A DNA stretch of 64,000 nt from Deltaproteobacteria bacterium (lineage in GTDB: Bacteria > Myxococcota > JACPTQ01). The notes under the pieces are model-generated. The model searched no databases and had not been told where the DNA came from. It saw nothing but the letters and a program-made list of their open reading frames with translations. Shown here piece by piece: positions 50,270 to 59,937 of the stretch (its first letter is position 1; each line of letters begins with the position of its first letter). Made by a program: the position numbers and the translations under genes. The stretch lies in assembly GCA_016192705.1 (NCBI GenBank), contig JACPTQ010000021.1, positions 1 to 64,000 of the forward strand. The letters are read 5' to 3'.

Positions 50270-52765
50270 TCAGTCGCCGGGCGCGAGGCAGGGCGGCAAG
50301 TTCGTACGCGCAGGAAGTGAACTGACGCGGAGGCCGGCGCCACCACGCCCAAGTCCAGCCGCGGCACCACCGGGCGACAGTCGACGTGCGTTCGGATCTT
50401 GAATCGGCGTGCTCGGGCCGAGGCAGCCGCCGCCGACGTGGCTTTGCCACGGGTTTGGCGAGACCGTGGCGCAGCGATTATCGGGGCATGTGTCGTAGAT
50501 GTCATTGACACCGTCGCCGTCGCTGTCGGGAATCTCCGGGATGATGAGGTCGTAGAGCGGCTTGCAGGCTGGGTCGTAAAGCGCGAAGTTGCCCGCCGCG
50601 AGCTCGTCGAAGTGCCGGTTTTCGAGCTTGTAGCCGCGCGCGTTCGTGCCGTGAAGCGATGCGAGGACGCCGTTCACGAGCGGCATCTGGCGCGCGAACT
50701 TGGCCGCGCAGGCGTCGCGCGTCGCGAAGGTTCCGGCGGCGCGAATGAGCCGCGTGCGATCGCCGTGGCTGAGCGGGAAAACGATCGAGAGGTTGAGCGC
50801 GCGTTTGAGCCATTGGGACAGGAGGACGGGCGTCTCGTCGGCTTTAAGGCGATTGCTCTTGATGGCGGCCGAAATTTTCGCCGCAAGACATTTGTCCCTT
50901 GCGGTGCCCGTCACATACGGACGCTTCGTGTAGACGTCGTCCCAATCGGTCAGCCCGCGGCACGCCGCCCAATCGGTTGCGAGAAGGCCCTTGACGCGAT
51001 CGATTCCAACGAACCGATCGAGGCGCCGCTTGATCTCGCGCGCGATGGGGCGTTCGGGGTGTTTCGTGAACCCAAAGCTGCCGGCCGCACACGGCTCGCC
51101 GGTCGCGCACGGGTAGAGGCGATTGAGCATCACGTCCGGGGTGACGGTCGTGTCCACTTTGAAAACGACAGTTGCCGGTTGAGCCGTTGCCCCGGCTGGA
51201 CCCGTTGAAGCCGTGCCGCTTGAGCTGCCACTTTCCGTGCTGGACAGCGGTCGCGAGGCTGATTCCGGTGGTGTGCCGCCGGCCTTGCGCACGAGGTCCC
51301 AAAGAAACTGGCGAAACTCTTCGCGCAAACGCTCAGCGATTTGTCTGACGAGCGACTTGATGAGATCGACCGCGAATTCGCACACCGCGACGAGGTTCGT
51401 GTAGCCCATGTACTTACACGAAAGCTCGACCTGCCGGAGAAGCTCGGGATCGATCGTCGGTGTCAAATCGCCGTTTCGTTCGTACGCCACGGTCGCGGGA
51501 ACGGCGGCCGGCAAGACGAACTGCTGGACAAATAAGAGGAGCGCGTCGGCGAGCTGCTGCGCAAAACTGTCGCCCGTAAATTTCTGATGCTGCGACCGCA
51601 AGATCGCGTCGCGAAAACCGTAACTCGAAATGTTCTGCTTGAACCTCTCGACGATCGCGATCGGCTTTGCGCCAATCGGCGCGGCGCTCTCGATTTTGTA
51701 CGAAGCGACCGCCATCGACAAAAGGAGCCACGCGTCCATCGCGTCTCGCAGGCGCCCCTCCTGGTGGCCGAACGCGTTTTTCACGAAGTAACAGAGCACA
51801 TCGCGCACGCACGCCACGCGGTCTTCGCGGTCGATGCAGTCGAGGAACTGGTAAACGGCGGGCGGCTTTTTGTTGTCGCACTGCTTCTCGTCAAACGTTG
51901 GGGCTTTGCACGAAAACGCCGTGCGATAAAAATCGGCGAACTTGTTGAAGAGCCCGAGGTGAAACGCCATCGGCGCGCGCGCGGCCGTGTTGCCGCGAAT
52001 CAAGATTTCGCGGAGCACGGGAATCGGGGCGCGTAAGTCGACGAGCGTTCGCATGTCGTTCGCGATCCAGGGCGACAGCTTTTGTTCAACATAGAGATTA
52101 ATCGCCTTGTGCCGCGCCTCGGTTCGCCGATCGCCCGTGAAAAGCCCGCGCAACTGGTTCTCCCACGAAAACGCGCCGCCGCTAAACGCGTTTACCATCT
52201 CGTTCGCGACGGCGTCGTGCGCAAAATGCGCGAAGTAGCCGCTCACGAACGCGCGCGACTCTTGGTCAAAGCGGAACTTTAGCTCGTCCTTCGTGCGGTA
52301 CGTCGTCCCCCAGTAAGGACGCTTTAAGTCCCATGCCGCTGCGGCCCGCTCGGAGTAGGTGCTCTGCGGCGCCATCGCGACTTCGCTCGCCCACTCCCAC
52401 GCCTTCGGGTGATTCGCGCTCGCGGACCAGTCGGCGTGCGTGATCGCGGGGCCGACAATGAGATCGGGGAACACATCGGGGCCAATCGCGCCCGCTAAAT
52501 AGTACCTTTGAAATTCGGCACGGCTCACGGCAAAGAGCGACGAGCGACCAAGGTCGTCGGTCAGGAGGAGGGCGTTCGTGTCGGTGATCGCAAACCCCGG
52601 ACGCGGCGTCGCGAGGGGAATGACGAAGCGGTTGCCCGTGGGCGTCTGTTCAAAGCGTTTCGCCGCCTCGAGCCCGAGGTACGCGTGGACGGCCTCGGTG
52701 AAGGCGTGCGCTCTAGTTGCGACCACTGACGCGAACAAGGCTGCAATGACGATCGTTTTTTTCAT
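50270..52765 (-). CDS. large exported phospholipase C/nuclease-fold protein (third gene of secreted operon)
   Basis: An 831-residue exported protein. The signal peptide (MKKTIVIAALFASVVATRAH) should be cut just before FTEAVHAYLG. The first 200 residues show the zinc phospholipase C-like pattern: His near the mature N-terminus, IGPDVFPDLI (about 97), ITHADW (about 110) and GYFAHFAHDAVANEMVNAF (about 177-195). The next 500 residues match nothing I know. The C-terminus has one thrombospondin type 3-like calcium loop, DSDGDGVNDIYDTCPDN (about 768), then a Pro/Gly-rich tail. AGGAGT precedes the ATG, three bases after the stop of the previous gene. A lipase or nuclease role is inference. Confidence 0.8.
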   Translation of the reverse strand: MKKTIVIAALFASVVATRAHAFTEAVHAYLGLEAAKRFEQTPTGNRFVIPLATPRPGFAITDTNALLLTDDLGRSSLFAVSRAEFQRYYLAGAIGPDVFPDLIVGPAITHADWSASANHPKAWEWASEVAMAPQSTYSERAAAAWDLKRPYWGTTYRTKDELKFRFDQESRAFVSGYFAHFAHDAVANEMVNAFSGGAFSWENQLRGLFTGDRRTEARHKAINLYVEQKLSPWIANDMRTLVDLRAPIPVLREILIRGNTAARAPMAFHLGLFNKFADFYRTAFSCKAPTFDEKQCDNKKPPAVYQFLDCIDREDRVACVRDVLCYFVKNAFGHQEGRLRDAMDAWLLLSMAVASYKIESAAPIGAKPIAIVERFKQNISSYGFRDAILRSQHQKFTGDSFAQQLADALLLFVQQFVLPAAVPATVAYERNGDLTPTIDPELLRQVELSCKYMGYTNLVAVCEFAVDLIKSLVRQIAERLREEFRQFLWDLVRKAGGTPPESASRPLSSTESGSSSGTASTGPAGATAQPATVVFKVDTTVTPDVMLNRLYPCATGEPCAAGSFGFTKHPERPIAREIKRRLDRFVGIDRVKGLLATDWAACRGLTDWDDVYTKRPYVTGTARDKCLAAKISAAIKSNRLKADETPVLLSQWLKRALNLSIVFPLSHGDRTRLIRAAGTFATRDACAAKFARQMPLVNGVLASLHGTNARGYKLENRHFDELAAGNFALYDPACKPLYDLIIPEIPDSDGDGVNDIYDTCPDNRCATVSPNPWQSHVGGGCLGPSTPIQDPNARRLSPGGAAAGLGRGGAGLRVSSLPARTNLPPCLAPGD

Positions 52766-52768
52766 CGT

Positions 52769-55700
52769 TTACTCCTTGCAGTCCGTTCGACGGTTTTTCA
52801 AAAACGCGTTCCAACACTTCGACCACTCCTTCACGTCGAGGAGTTTTGTGAGGTCGTTGTTTTTCCCTTTGAGTTCGCGCACGGTGTCGAAGAGCAGATT
52901 GACGGCGCGCTTCGCGAGGTCGTCGATCGACCGCTCGTTAACTCCGAGCATCAAGCCGCGGTGCACGCCCTGAACGATCCGCGGAACGACGCGCGTGAGA
53001 ATCGTATCGAGCGGATTGTTGGCGAGACCGGCGAGCAAACCCGGACAGGCGAGGCGAACCGGAACCAAAAGCCCCTTGACGATGACGCCGGGTAGCGTCG
53101 TCAGACTCACGTGCTTAAAGATTGCGTCGCAAATCGCGCGTGCCGTCGCGTCGCCGCCAACCAGCTTGATTCGAGCGTCGGTCGCCACCTCGCCACCGAT
53201 CGTTGCGAAGTTTCCATCCGACCCTGTCGAAAACGCATACGGGGTCGCGGAACCATCGAAGCTCGCGTTGAACTGCACCTCAACCGGCGGTGACCACGCG
53301 ACGCGGTTATGCAAGCGCCCCTTGTCCGCTGCGCGAATGTTGAGCGAGAGCTTGAACGGCGCTCCGACCGTTCGCACGCCCAATTTCAGACTAAAGAACT
53401 TCGGATCGTTCGCGGGGGTAACTTGAAACGCGCGCCCGTCGAGGAATCGCCCGCGACGCCGCATGTTCTCAAGGACGACCATCGTTCGTGGGATCGGTTT
53501 TGGCGGCAGAAAGTAGTTGGCCGATTCGAAATCGGCGCGCCGCGAACAGGTGGTCAGGGCACATCTTGGCGCCTCGCCTCGATAAACCGCCGCCCATATC
53601 GTTCGCCCGCAAAGCTGGGCGTACCCCGACGGATTGAGTTTCGCCGCGTCTCCACCCGCCGCATCGTAGTCTGTCACGGTCACGGGCTTCCGACACGCCG
53701 CACGGACTTGATCGCGAATCACGCGATCGTGCCCAGACGAGAAATCGACGGCGATCGGTTTTGCAATGTTGAGGAGGTCGAAGCGCAGCGGATCCGTCGG
53801 TTCTTTCGTGGAGGCGGTGAGAATCGGGACGTACCCGAATTCCCGAGCGGCGCGAATCGAGAGGTTGAAAAACGGCACAGGCGCGGAGTTGGGATCGAAC
53901 GGGACTTCCTGCGAGAGGATCATGAGCGCGCGCAGCTCGTCGTCACATTGGCGGCGCCCATTGGCGAGCTTGGGAATCACGTCGCCTTTTTTCAGCGTGC
54001 CGGTGACGTAGGCCATGCAGCACGCCGCATCGAGCGCGCCGACGCCGTTCTCGTCGACCTTCGCATGACAGCACGCGGCCTTTTGCTCGCGGCCAGAGTC
54101 GGCAAGCGTGGTTGGATCGTATTTGTCGAGCGCCACATTGATACACCCAGACGCCATCGATTCTTCGCAAACGAGGCGAAGCGGCAGGTTCGGTTTCGCG
54201 GCGTACGGAAGACACGCGTCGCCGAGGTGAAGCCGAGTTCCCGGCGTAAACGGGTCGGCCGATGGTTGCGCGTCGCGGCTGCTGTCGTAAAGGCTGGCGG
54301 CGCTCCCGGCCCGGAGATCGTCTTCCGAAACCTCCGGCTTAACTTCGATCGCGCCATCGACGCCGAACGCCACTTCGCCCGTCGGCCGGATGTCGTCGCA
54401 CGCGTCGGAGAAGAGGCACGGGATGAGCGCGAGGCCGCCCGTCAAGAGACCGAGGCCAGCGAGGCCGACGTCCTTATAAGTGTTGAGCTCCGACAAGCTG
54501 CCCGAGCGGAATCCGGCCATCAAGATCCCTGCGTGGAAACAAACCGCCGATTTCCCAGAACGGTTGTCCCAGAGCCGAAAATTAACCCGCTTCGATTCGG
54601 GACACCGGCACGCCAGAGCGAGGTTCGTGCGCTCGCGCAAGAAGGTTAACGCCGCGGCCGCCGTGTTTCTAAATACGTGTTGACCGCTCACGTAGGTTCG
54701 TTCGGCCGCCTCGTTGCGTCGGGTGCCGCAGACGATTCGGTGCTCGGACGGGTAAACCCCGGGCGGCGCCCAAGTGCAGCCGTGGCTCGCCGCGAAACCA
54801 CGCATCCCGCGTCGCATCTGGTTGAGCCGGTCCGCAACTTTGAACCGGTTTTGACCCAATCCGATCATGGTCTGATCGTTGTACGCCGCGTCGAGGTTTT
54901 GGCATTGAATCTTTTGCTCCCACCCCCCCTTGAACAGCGGGTTCTGCAAGTGGCGCTTCCGAAGCTCCTCCGCCTTGCGGTCGTCGCGCTGGCCGTTGCA
55001 AATGAGAGGGCTGCGTTGAAAATCGATGCACAGCTCGCAGCCCGCGGGAAGGCCTTGCTGCGGGTCGCGCGCCCGGGACAGGCGTTCGGCGACTTCAATC
55101 GAATTGAAATGCGATCGGCCGCACTCCTGTTTTGTCAGCGTTGCTCCATCGAGGAGCTTCGGAATGATCGACGTGGTCTCGACTCCCTTGATGAGAGCCT
55201 TGTTTGCGACGAGCCACTCTTTGAGCTCCGTGTCGCGTTTCCCGCCGCCTCCCGGTACAGCAGCGCCGGTTGTTCGAAGCTGCTCGACCGGCGGGACCGG
55301 CGTCCCAATCGGGTCGGCATATCCAAGCTCTTGCGACTGCCAATTGGCGCCCTGCACCCATCCCTCGCCTTTGGCGCACGCCGAACCAAAAAAAGTGCCC
55401 TTACCATTATAAAGTCCGCCCGCGATGACGTCGGGACTGTCTCGCTCTTCGCACGGTTCGCGTCTTGCCTCGGCCCCTCGAATCGCGCGATCGATGCAGT
55501 TCTCACGCGCCTCATGGTTCTTATCGCGGTCTCGCGGGAAGTAGACCGTCTTTCGGCATTCGTTTTTTGCCTTGTCCAACTTCACGCAGTTCGTGATCTT
55601 TTTCAGCGTCGCCTCGGGATTGTCCCCAAGAAAGTAAGCGGTGAATGGTCTGGGGTCGACGAGACCGTCGATGTTTAGGATCGGCGAATAGTAAAGTCCA

Positions 55701-56134
55701 TCGGCGAGACGGCCGCAGTCGGGTCGCCCCTTTTCATCTTTGGGGCACTTGAGCGAATCGGGAGCGCCCGTCGCACCTCCGCGCGTGAGCAACGTTTCGA
55801 GGACGAGCTTTTTCCAGGTCCTGTCAAAACTGATGCAGCTTTCGCCTTGGATATCTTCAAAGCTCAGGAACCCGGGGGCTTCGACGGTGTAAGGGTTGTA
55901 CGAACGCTTTGAGTTTCGTTCGACGACGAGGGCGCCACCGCGAGGGTTTTCTTTACGTGGGAAACGCGAGTGAAACTCAAACTTGAGGTCAAAGAGGCCG
56001 AGCAGCTTCTTCGCGAGGCGGACGCCCGAGTCTTTCGGACAGCTTTGAGCCGCGGCGGGCGCCGTTTGCGCGCTGGCGACGCTCGTGAACGACATGAACG
56101 CAGCGACGAAGGCGATGGACTTCAGCTTTTTCAT
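52769..56134 (-). CDS. very large exported cysteine-containing protein (second gene of secreted operon)
   Basis: An 1121-residue protein without a recognised family. The signal peptide (LKSIAFVAAFMSFTSVASAQ) is clear. The mature protein is strand-rich with scattered Cys, often paired (CELCIDF, CCHAKVD, ACCMAYV, CACRCPE-like), as expected for a disulfide-bonded extracytoplasmic protein. A GLLTGGLALIPCLFSD segment near 615 is the only other hydrophobic stretch. The C-terminal 200 residues are helical. The ATG at 56134 overlaps the stop of the first gene (ATGA), with AGGTG upstream. Its place between two phospholipase-fold proteins suggests they form one extracellular complex or share a substrate; no direct evidence. 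Confidence 0.75.
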   Translation of the reverse strand: MKKLKSIAFVAAFMSFTSVASAQTAPAAAQSCPKDSGVRLAKKLLGLFDLKFEFHSRFPRKENPRGGALVVERNSKRSYNPYTVEAPGFLSFEDIQGESCISFDRTWKKLVLETLLTRGGATGAPDSLKCPKDEKGRPDCGRLADGLYYSPILNIDGLVDPRPFTAYFLGDNPEATLKKITNCVKLDKAKNECRKTVYFPRDRDKNHEARENCIDRAIRGAEARREPCEERDSPDVIAGGLYNGKGTFFGSACAKGEGWVQGANWQSQELGYADPIGTPVPPVEQLRTTGAAVPGGGGKRDTELKEWLVANKALIKGVETTSIIPKLLDGATLTKQECGRSHFNSIEVAERLSRARDPQQGLPAGCELCIDFQRSPLICNGQRDDRKAEELRKRHLQNPLFKGGWEQKIQCQNLDAAYNDQTMIGLGQNRFKVADRLNQMRRGMRGFAASHGCTWAPPGVYPSEHRIVCGTRRNEAAERTYVSGQHVFRNTAAAALTFLRERTNLALACRCPESKRVNFRLWDNRSGKSAVCFHAGILMAGFRSGSLSELNTYKDVGLAGLGLLTGGLALIPCLFSDACDDIRPTGEVAFGVDGAIEVKPEVSEDDLRAGSAASLYDSSRDAQPSADPFTPGTRLHLGDACLPYAAKPNLPLRLVCEESMASGCINVALDKYDPTTLADSGREQKAACCHAKVDENGVGALDAACCMAYVTGTLKKGDVIPKLANGRRQCDDELRALMILSQEVPFDPNSAPVPFFNLSIRAAREFGYVPILTASTKEPTDPLRFDLLNIAKPIAVDFSSGHDRVIRDQVRAACRKPVTVTDYDAAGGDAAKLNPSGYAQLCGRTIWAAVYRGEAPRCALTTCSRRADFESANYFLPPKPIPRTMVVLENMRRRGRFLDGRAFQVTPANDPKFFSLKLGVRTVGAPFKLSLNIRAADKGRLHNRVAWSPPVEVQFNASFDGSATPYAFSTGSDGNFATIGGEVATDARIKLVGGDATARAICDAIFKHVSLTTLPGVIVKGLLVPVRLACPGLLAGLANNPLDTILTRVVPRIVQGVHRGLMLGVNERSIDDLAKRAVNLLFDTVRELKGKNNDLTKLLDVKEWSKCWNAFLKNRRTDCKE

Positions 56135-58725
56135 CGGCACACCTGCTTCACCGTCGAAATAAACGCGGGGCATTTTTCCTCGTAGCACTTTCGCAGCGCC
56201 TCTTTGTTCGGCCGAACGTACGCCGCGTCGCAATACTCAAAGAGGCACCCGATCGCGGCCGTCGGTGGCTCGACCGAGAGCAGCTCGCAAATCCATCGGA
56301 ACGGCGCGCACGATTCACTCCCGACGAGGCTTTGCCACGACGCCTTCACCTGCTCGGGGACGAGCCGGCAACCCTGCTTCCGCACGAGCGCAGCCAGTTG
56401 GTCAAACTTGCCGGTCAACAGCGTCGCGATCTTTTTGAGCCCCGGCCCAAACAGCTCCTCGAAGTCGTACGGGCCGACGACCTTCAAGTTCATGGCGGCT
56501 CGCATCGGGTCTGGCACCGCACCCGCGCGCGTGGCCTCGCCGATCGCGAGCGGCGCGTAACAAAGCGGTGTCAGCTTCCCGCGCTCCGTCGTCGCCTGGC
56601 CGTTACGGATGTAAGTTTTCACTTCGCCGCTGTCAAAAACATCGTAAGGCAACACCATGCGCGTCTTCTCGACCGGCGCGCCATGAAACCGGGTGTTCCA
56701 GTTGCCGTCGATCACGCGAAACAGCATTCCGAAGACCGAGGGAATATTCTTCGGGACCGTGACGGGCGGAAGCTGCGCGAGCGGCGCGACGGAATGGACC
56801 TCGGGCACAAAGCCATCGGCCCGAAGCGCATACGCGTCATCGCCCGTGCACGCGGCGATCGGACGCGTCGCATCGAACGGGACGCTACCAAAGCAGGTGA
56901 ACGCGGGCGCCGCCTTGGCGTCGGTGTTGTTCGTTTGGTTCGTGGTTTTTCCGTGGAAAGCGCCATTCACCGGTTTGCCACCGACGAGTCGCGACCGAGT
57001 TTTGAAATCCTTTCCAAGCGGACAGTAATCGGGCATGGCGTTCGAAATCGCCGGGTCACTGAAATCGCTTCCCGCGACCGGCATGAAGAAGTTGGCGTTG
57101 GCTCCGTAAAGAGCCGTGCACCCAAGCGTGCAGCCGAAATCGCCGCTCGGCAGCCCGAAGAAGGGGCTGTCGGTTTCGTTTCCCGACGACGTTGAGAGCG
57201 TCTTCATCTTGTCGAGCGCGAGCGCGCCGATGACGATCGTGTTTTCGTAGATCGGCCAGTTTCGATAGGTCTCGATATTTTTCCCCGAGTCGATCTTGAA
57301 CGCCGCCTTCTGCGCGTTAATTTGGCCGCACATCTCCTGCATCCCGGTGCGGTTGCAGAGGAGATCGTCTTGCAACCAGTCGGTGAACTCTTTGATGACC
57401 GGCTCCAAGAACTCAGCGACCGCGTCTTTCAAGAGCGTGAAGGGGTACGTCAGCACCTTCGTGAACGAGTCGATCGCTTCGTTGACGGCGTTGATGATGT
57501 GGCGGGCGTCGGCGCCGAGCTGCTCAAACTGCCGCTTCAGGTCGAAAAGAAGCGGAAAATTCTCCTGCGTGATCGTGAAGAACTGCGGCGAGATGAGGAG
57601 CGAGAAGGCGTCGCCAAGGTATTTGTACGCGTCGAGAACGCCCGGAATGCCGCCCGACTTGTACGCTCGCGGAACCACGCGTCCACTCGGCCGCTCGATC
57701 TTGTCGTAAAGGACGTCGCCTTTGAATGTGCCCTTTGGGTCCGCGACGACGGCCTGCTGCGCGCGGTGCGTGGCGTCGAACCAAACGTCGAGAACGAGCT
57801 TCACCTGGTCGAACTTTTTTTTGTGCCAGTTCCACGCCTGGTCGGCGAACACCCAGTGGATGTAATCGCTCGACGTGTTCGCGCGACGCGGAGTGTAATG
57901 TTCCTTGCGGCCTTCCCAAATCGCGGTTTGCCGCGCGTGGAAATCCCACAGCAAGAAGAGCGCGCGGTAAACGCCGCCAAACGACAGCGCGAGTTTTCCG
58001 ATCGGAGAATTCTCGGCGTTGGCGTATCGGTTCCAGAGGTAGTCCATGTGGCGGTAAAGCGGGCTCGCGGGGCTGAAGAACATTTTTTTCACGAAGGCGG
58101 TCGGCCAGACGAGGCGGTTGTCGAAGTTGTTCGGGTAGGGGAGCATCGCTTTCGCGTAGAACGCTTCGGTGACGATGTGCTTCCAAACGGTGTTGAGGTC
58201 AAATTCCGAGAGCCAAACGCCGCCTGCGTGAAGGTTCGCGAGGCCGTGCGCGTTCAAGTCGCCCGCGAAGTGCACGACCCAGCCGAGCACGAACGCCTTC
58301 TCCTCGGGCGTCGCGGCGTTCTGCCAAAGCACCTGGACCTGCCACGCGGTGTTCCAAAGGAGCGCGTGTGTCGGGTCGGTGTTGCCGAACATGCCGGGAA
58401 AGGTGTCGGGGCCGGTTGTGCCGGAGATGAAGTATTGGCGCGTCGCTGGGTTCTTAATGAGGCCGCAGATTTCGGGTGACAGCGTGATTTGTTTCGTCGA
58501 CTGCCCGAGTCCCGCCGGAAGTCCCGCCGCGGGCCGGAGGTTGATGCCAGCGCGGTTCGCCCAGCCGCCGACGGTGATGACGCAGTTGCCGGTGCGCGCC
58601 ATTTCGGCGAGGTGGTGGCCGGTGATCATGTGGAGCTTCGTTGAGTAAGCGAGCGCTTCGCCCGACGCCGAGACGACGCCGATGGCTGCGGTGAGTGCGA
58701 TCTTGGCGTTGAAACGATCTTTCAT
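56131..58725 (-). CDS. large exported phospholipase C/nuclease-fold protein (first gene of secreted operon)
   Basis: An 864-residue exported protein. The signal peptide (about 1-26, ending SGEALA) is followed by YSTKLHMITGHHLAEMA. The zinc phospholipase C-like pattern is seen in GTTGPDTFPGMFGNTDPTHA (about 97-116) and GWVVHFAGDLNAHGLAN (about 143-159), where His, Asp and His fall at the spacing of the smaller relative at 42372. The remaining 700 residues have several Cys pairs, a helical middle and no match I recognise; the end (LRKCYEEKCPAFISTVKQVC) is Cys-rich. AGGAG six bases before the ATG fixes the start. It is the promoter-proximal gene of a three-gene operon. Confidence 0.8.
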   Translation of the reverse strand: MKDRFNAKIALTAAIGVVSASGEALAYSTKLHMITGHHLAEMARTGNCVITVGGWANRAGINLRPAAGLPAGLGQSTKQITLSPEICGLIKNPATRQYFISGTTGPDTFPGMFGNTDPTHALLWNTAWQVQVLWQNAATPEEKAFVLGWVVHFAGDLNAHGLANLHAGGVWLSEFDLNTVWKHIVTEAFYAKAMLPYPNNFDNRLVWPTAFVKKMFFSPASPLYRHMDYLWNRYANAENSPIGKLALSFGGVYRALFLLWDFHARQTAIWEGRKEHYTPRRANTSSDYIHWVFADQAWNWHKKKFDQVKLVLDVWFDATHRAQQAVVADPKGTFKGDVLYDKIERPSGRVVPRAYKSGGIPGVLDAYKYLGDAFSLLISPQFFTITQENFPLLFDLKRQFEQLGADARHIINAVNEAIDSFTKVLTYPFTLLKDAVAEFLEPVIKEFTDWLQDDLLCNRTGMQEMCGQINAQKAAFKIDSGKNIETYRNWPIYENTIVIGALALDKMKTLSTSSGNETDSPFFGLPSGDFGCTLGCTALYGANANFFMPVAGSDFSDPAISNAMPDYCPLGKDFKTRSRLVGGKPVNGAFHGKTTNQTNNTDAKAAPAFTCFGSVPFDATRPIAACTGDDAYALRADGFVPEVHSVAPLAQLPPVTVPKNIPSVFGMLFRVIDGNWNTRFHGAPVEKTRMVLPYDVFDSGEVKTYIRNGQATTERGKLTPLCYAPLAIGEATRAGAVPDPMRAAMNLKVVGPYDFEELFGPGLKKIATLLTGKFDQLAALVRKQGCRLVPEQVKASWQSLVGSESCAPFRWICELLSVEPPTAAIGCLFEYCDAAYVRPNKEALRKCYEEKCPAFISTVKQVCR

Positions 58726-58870
58726 CGACTCTCCTTTCCCTTGAAATACCGGGCGAGCGGAGCACGGCGTGCGCCGCATTTCAACTCACCCGCCTCAGTC
58801 CATATTAGAATAGACGTGCGAACGCGGTTTTTCATTCACTTTGGCGCCTTCATTAGATAGTCTTCTCGAC

Positions 58871-59431
58871 ATGACGGACATCGAAACAACTCCAGACGTA
58901 CCTTCACGCGCGTCGACGGTCCCGGCGCCGCTTCCGCTTTGGACGAATTCGCTGCGTTACTTTCTCTGGTTCGCGTACCTCGGCGTCGCCGTCGCCGTGT
59001 CGTTTGTCTTTCACGAGGCGCCATGGCTTCGCCTCACCCTCGCCTGCGGCGCGTGGGTGGGCATCGTGACCATCCTCCTTTTCATGGTTCTTTACAGCCG
59101 TGTCGATTTGCATGAGTCACATCCGTCGGCCGGCGCGCATCTTCTGAATTGGCTCGTCTTCATACCCGCGGCGGTCGCCATTCCGATTTTGCTTGACGGG
59201 CGCGCGTTCGACGCGTTGACCGGCGCGCTGACGCTGGGGCTCACGTCGCTTTTTTTGCTTGGGGTGTGGCCGAAACTCTTCAGGGTCGTGGCCGCGAAGG
59301 AGGCGTCGACTTTCGGCCGCGTTGGTCCCGCGCTCAGCCACGCGATTGGCTACGCGCTTCTCTACACCGGCTGGGTTGCCTTTATGCCGCTCATCGTGGA
59401 GTACGTCCTGCCGTTCGTGTTTGACGACTGA
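58871..59431 (+). CDS. integral membrane protein of unknown function
   Basis: A 186-residue protein with about five membrane helices (e.g. YFLWFAYLGVAVAVSFVF, LTLACGAWVGIVTILLFMVL, WLVFIPAAVAIPILL) and short polar loops. The N-terminal 25 residues are polar. No family is recognised. The ATG at 58871 is preferred; an upstream TTG adds ten residues. It is divergent from the secreted-protein operon by 145 bases. Confidence 0.65.
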   Translation: MTDIETTPDVPSRASTVPAPLPLWTNSLRYFLWFAYLGVAVAVSFVFHEAPWLRLTLACGAWVGIVTILLFMVLYSRVDLHESHPSAGAHLLNWLVFIPAAVAIPILLDGRAFDALTGALTLGLTSLFLLGVWPKLFRVVAAKEASTFGRVGPALSHAIGYALLYTGWVAFMPLIVEYVLPFVFDD

Positions 59432-59454
59432 CGCGACCGTCGACTGTTGAACCT

Positions 59455-59533
59455 GATCCCCGGATAACGGAGAAGACTTCAGTGGGGCGGTCGGGGTTGG
59501 GCTCGCTCCGGCTCGCGGAAGTCCTCGGGTCTG
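59455..59533 (-). repeat. repeat R1, copy 3
   Basis: On the minus strand it begins CAGACCCGAGGAC and ends TTATCCGGGGATC, identical to copy 2 at both ends, while the middle (GAGCCGGAGCGAGCCCAACC) differs. It is the inverted partner of copy 4, 290 bases away. Confidence 0.65.
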
Positions 59534-59679
59534 AAATGAAACGTGAGTCCGCACGAAACGAATTAAACACCATGAGAACGGCAATTACATGCCCCATCGG
59601 CACCTCGTTTGATAGGTCGTCGGCTGTCCGAGAGTCGTGGCAATGAAATCGATATGGCGAAGAGGGTCGTGATCGTCCC

Positions 59680-59750
59680 CCTACTCGTCGTCGTGCGCGT
59701 GCTCGTTTTCGTGCGCGTTTTACGAGCACGACGACGACAACGAGTACGAG
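59680..59750. repeat. large hairpin
   Basis: CTACTCGTCGTCGTGCGCGT then GCTCGT can pair with ACGAGCACGACGACGACAAC then GAGTAC, with a short bulge and a loop of about 15 bases. It is among the largest perfect-looking stems in the window. It lies between the inverted R1 copies. Confidence 0.6.
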
Positions 59751-59821
59751 GAGGAGGACGAGTAAGAGTTGGGAACGCTATTCTCAAAGGCTATTTTGGA
59801 CAAGAGTTCGCGCGTCTCAAA

Positions 59822-59907
59822 TCAGACCCGAGGACGTCGGCGCGCCGAAGCGGCACCTGCCGACCCTACGCACGGAAAACACCTGGCCGCTTATCCGGGG
59901 ATCGAGG
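59822..59907 (+). repeat. repeat R1, copy 4
   Basis: TCAGACCCGAGGACGTCGGC then GCGCCGAAGCGGC match copy 2 base for base. CACCTGCCGACCCTACGCAC matches copy 1, and TTATCCGGGGATCGAGG ends it. The rhodanese gene begins 30 bases later, so its 5' leader is repeat-derived. Confidence 0.75.
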
Positions 59908-59937
59908 GACTGTTGAACTTGTCGCCGCGTCGAGGCT

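Larger units (their letters stand above)
59432..59937. other. 506-base non-coding stretch with an inverted R1 pair and a large hairpin
   Basis: No convincing gene lies here. It holds R1 copies 3 (minus, 59455-59533) and 4 (plus, 59822-59907), and between them a strong hairpin at about 59680-59750. The open frame 59609-59941 is an artefact of the hairpin's Arg/Val-rich repeats. The words GACTGTTGAAC occur beside both R1 copies. The stretch ends at the rhodanese start codon. Confidence 0.65.

Noticed and set aside
53309-54649. 446-codon plus-strand open frame inside the secreted operon
   Set aside because: Composition is that of an antisense frame; no ribosome site or domain, and it lies fully inside the 1121-codon gene.
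57322-58479. 385-codon plus-strand open frame inside the first secreted gene
   Set aside because: Val/Arg/Glu-rich antisense frame with no motif.
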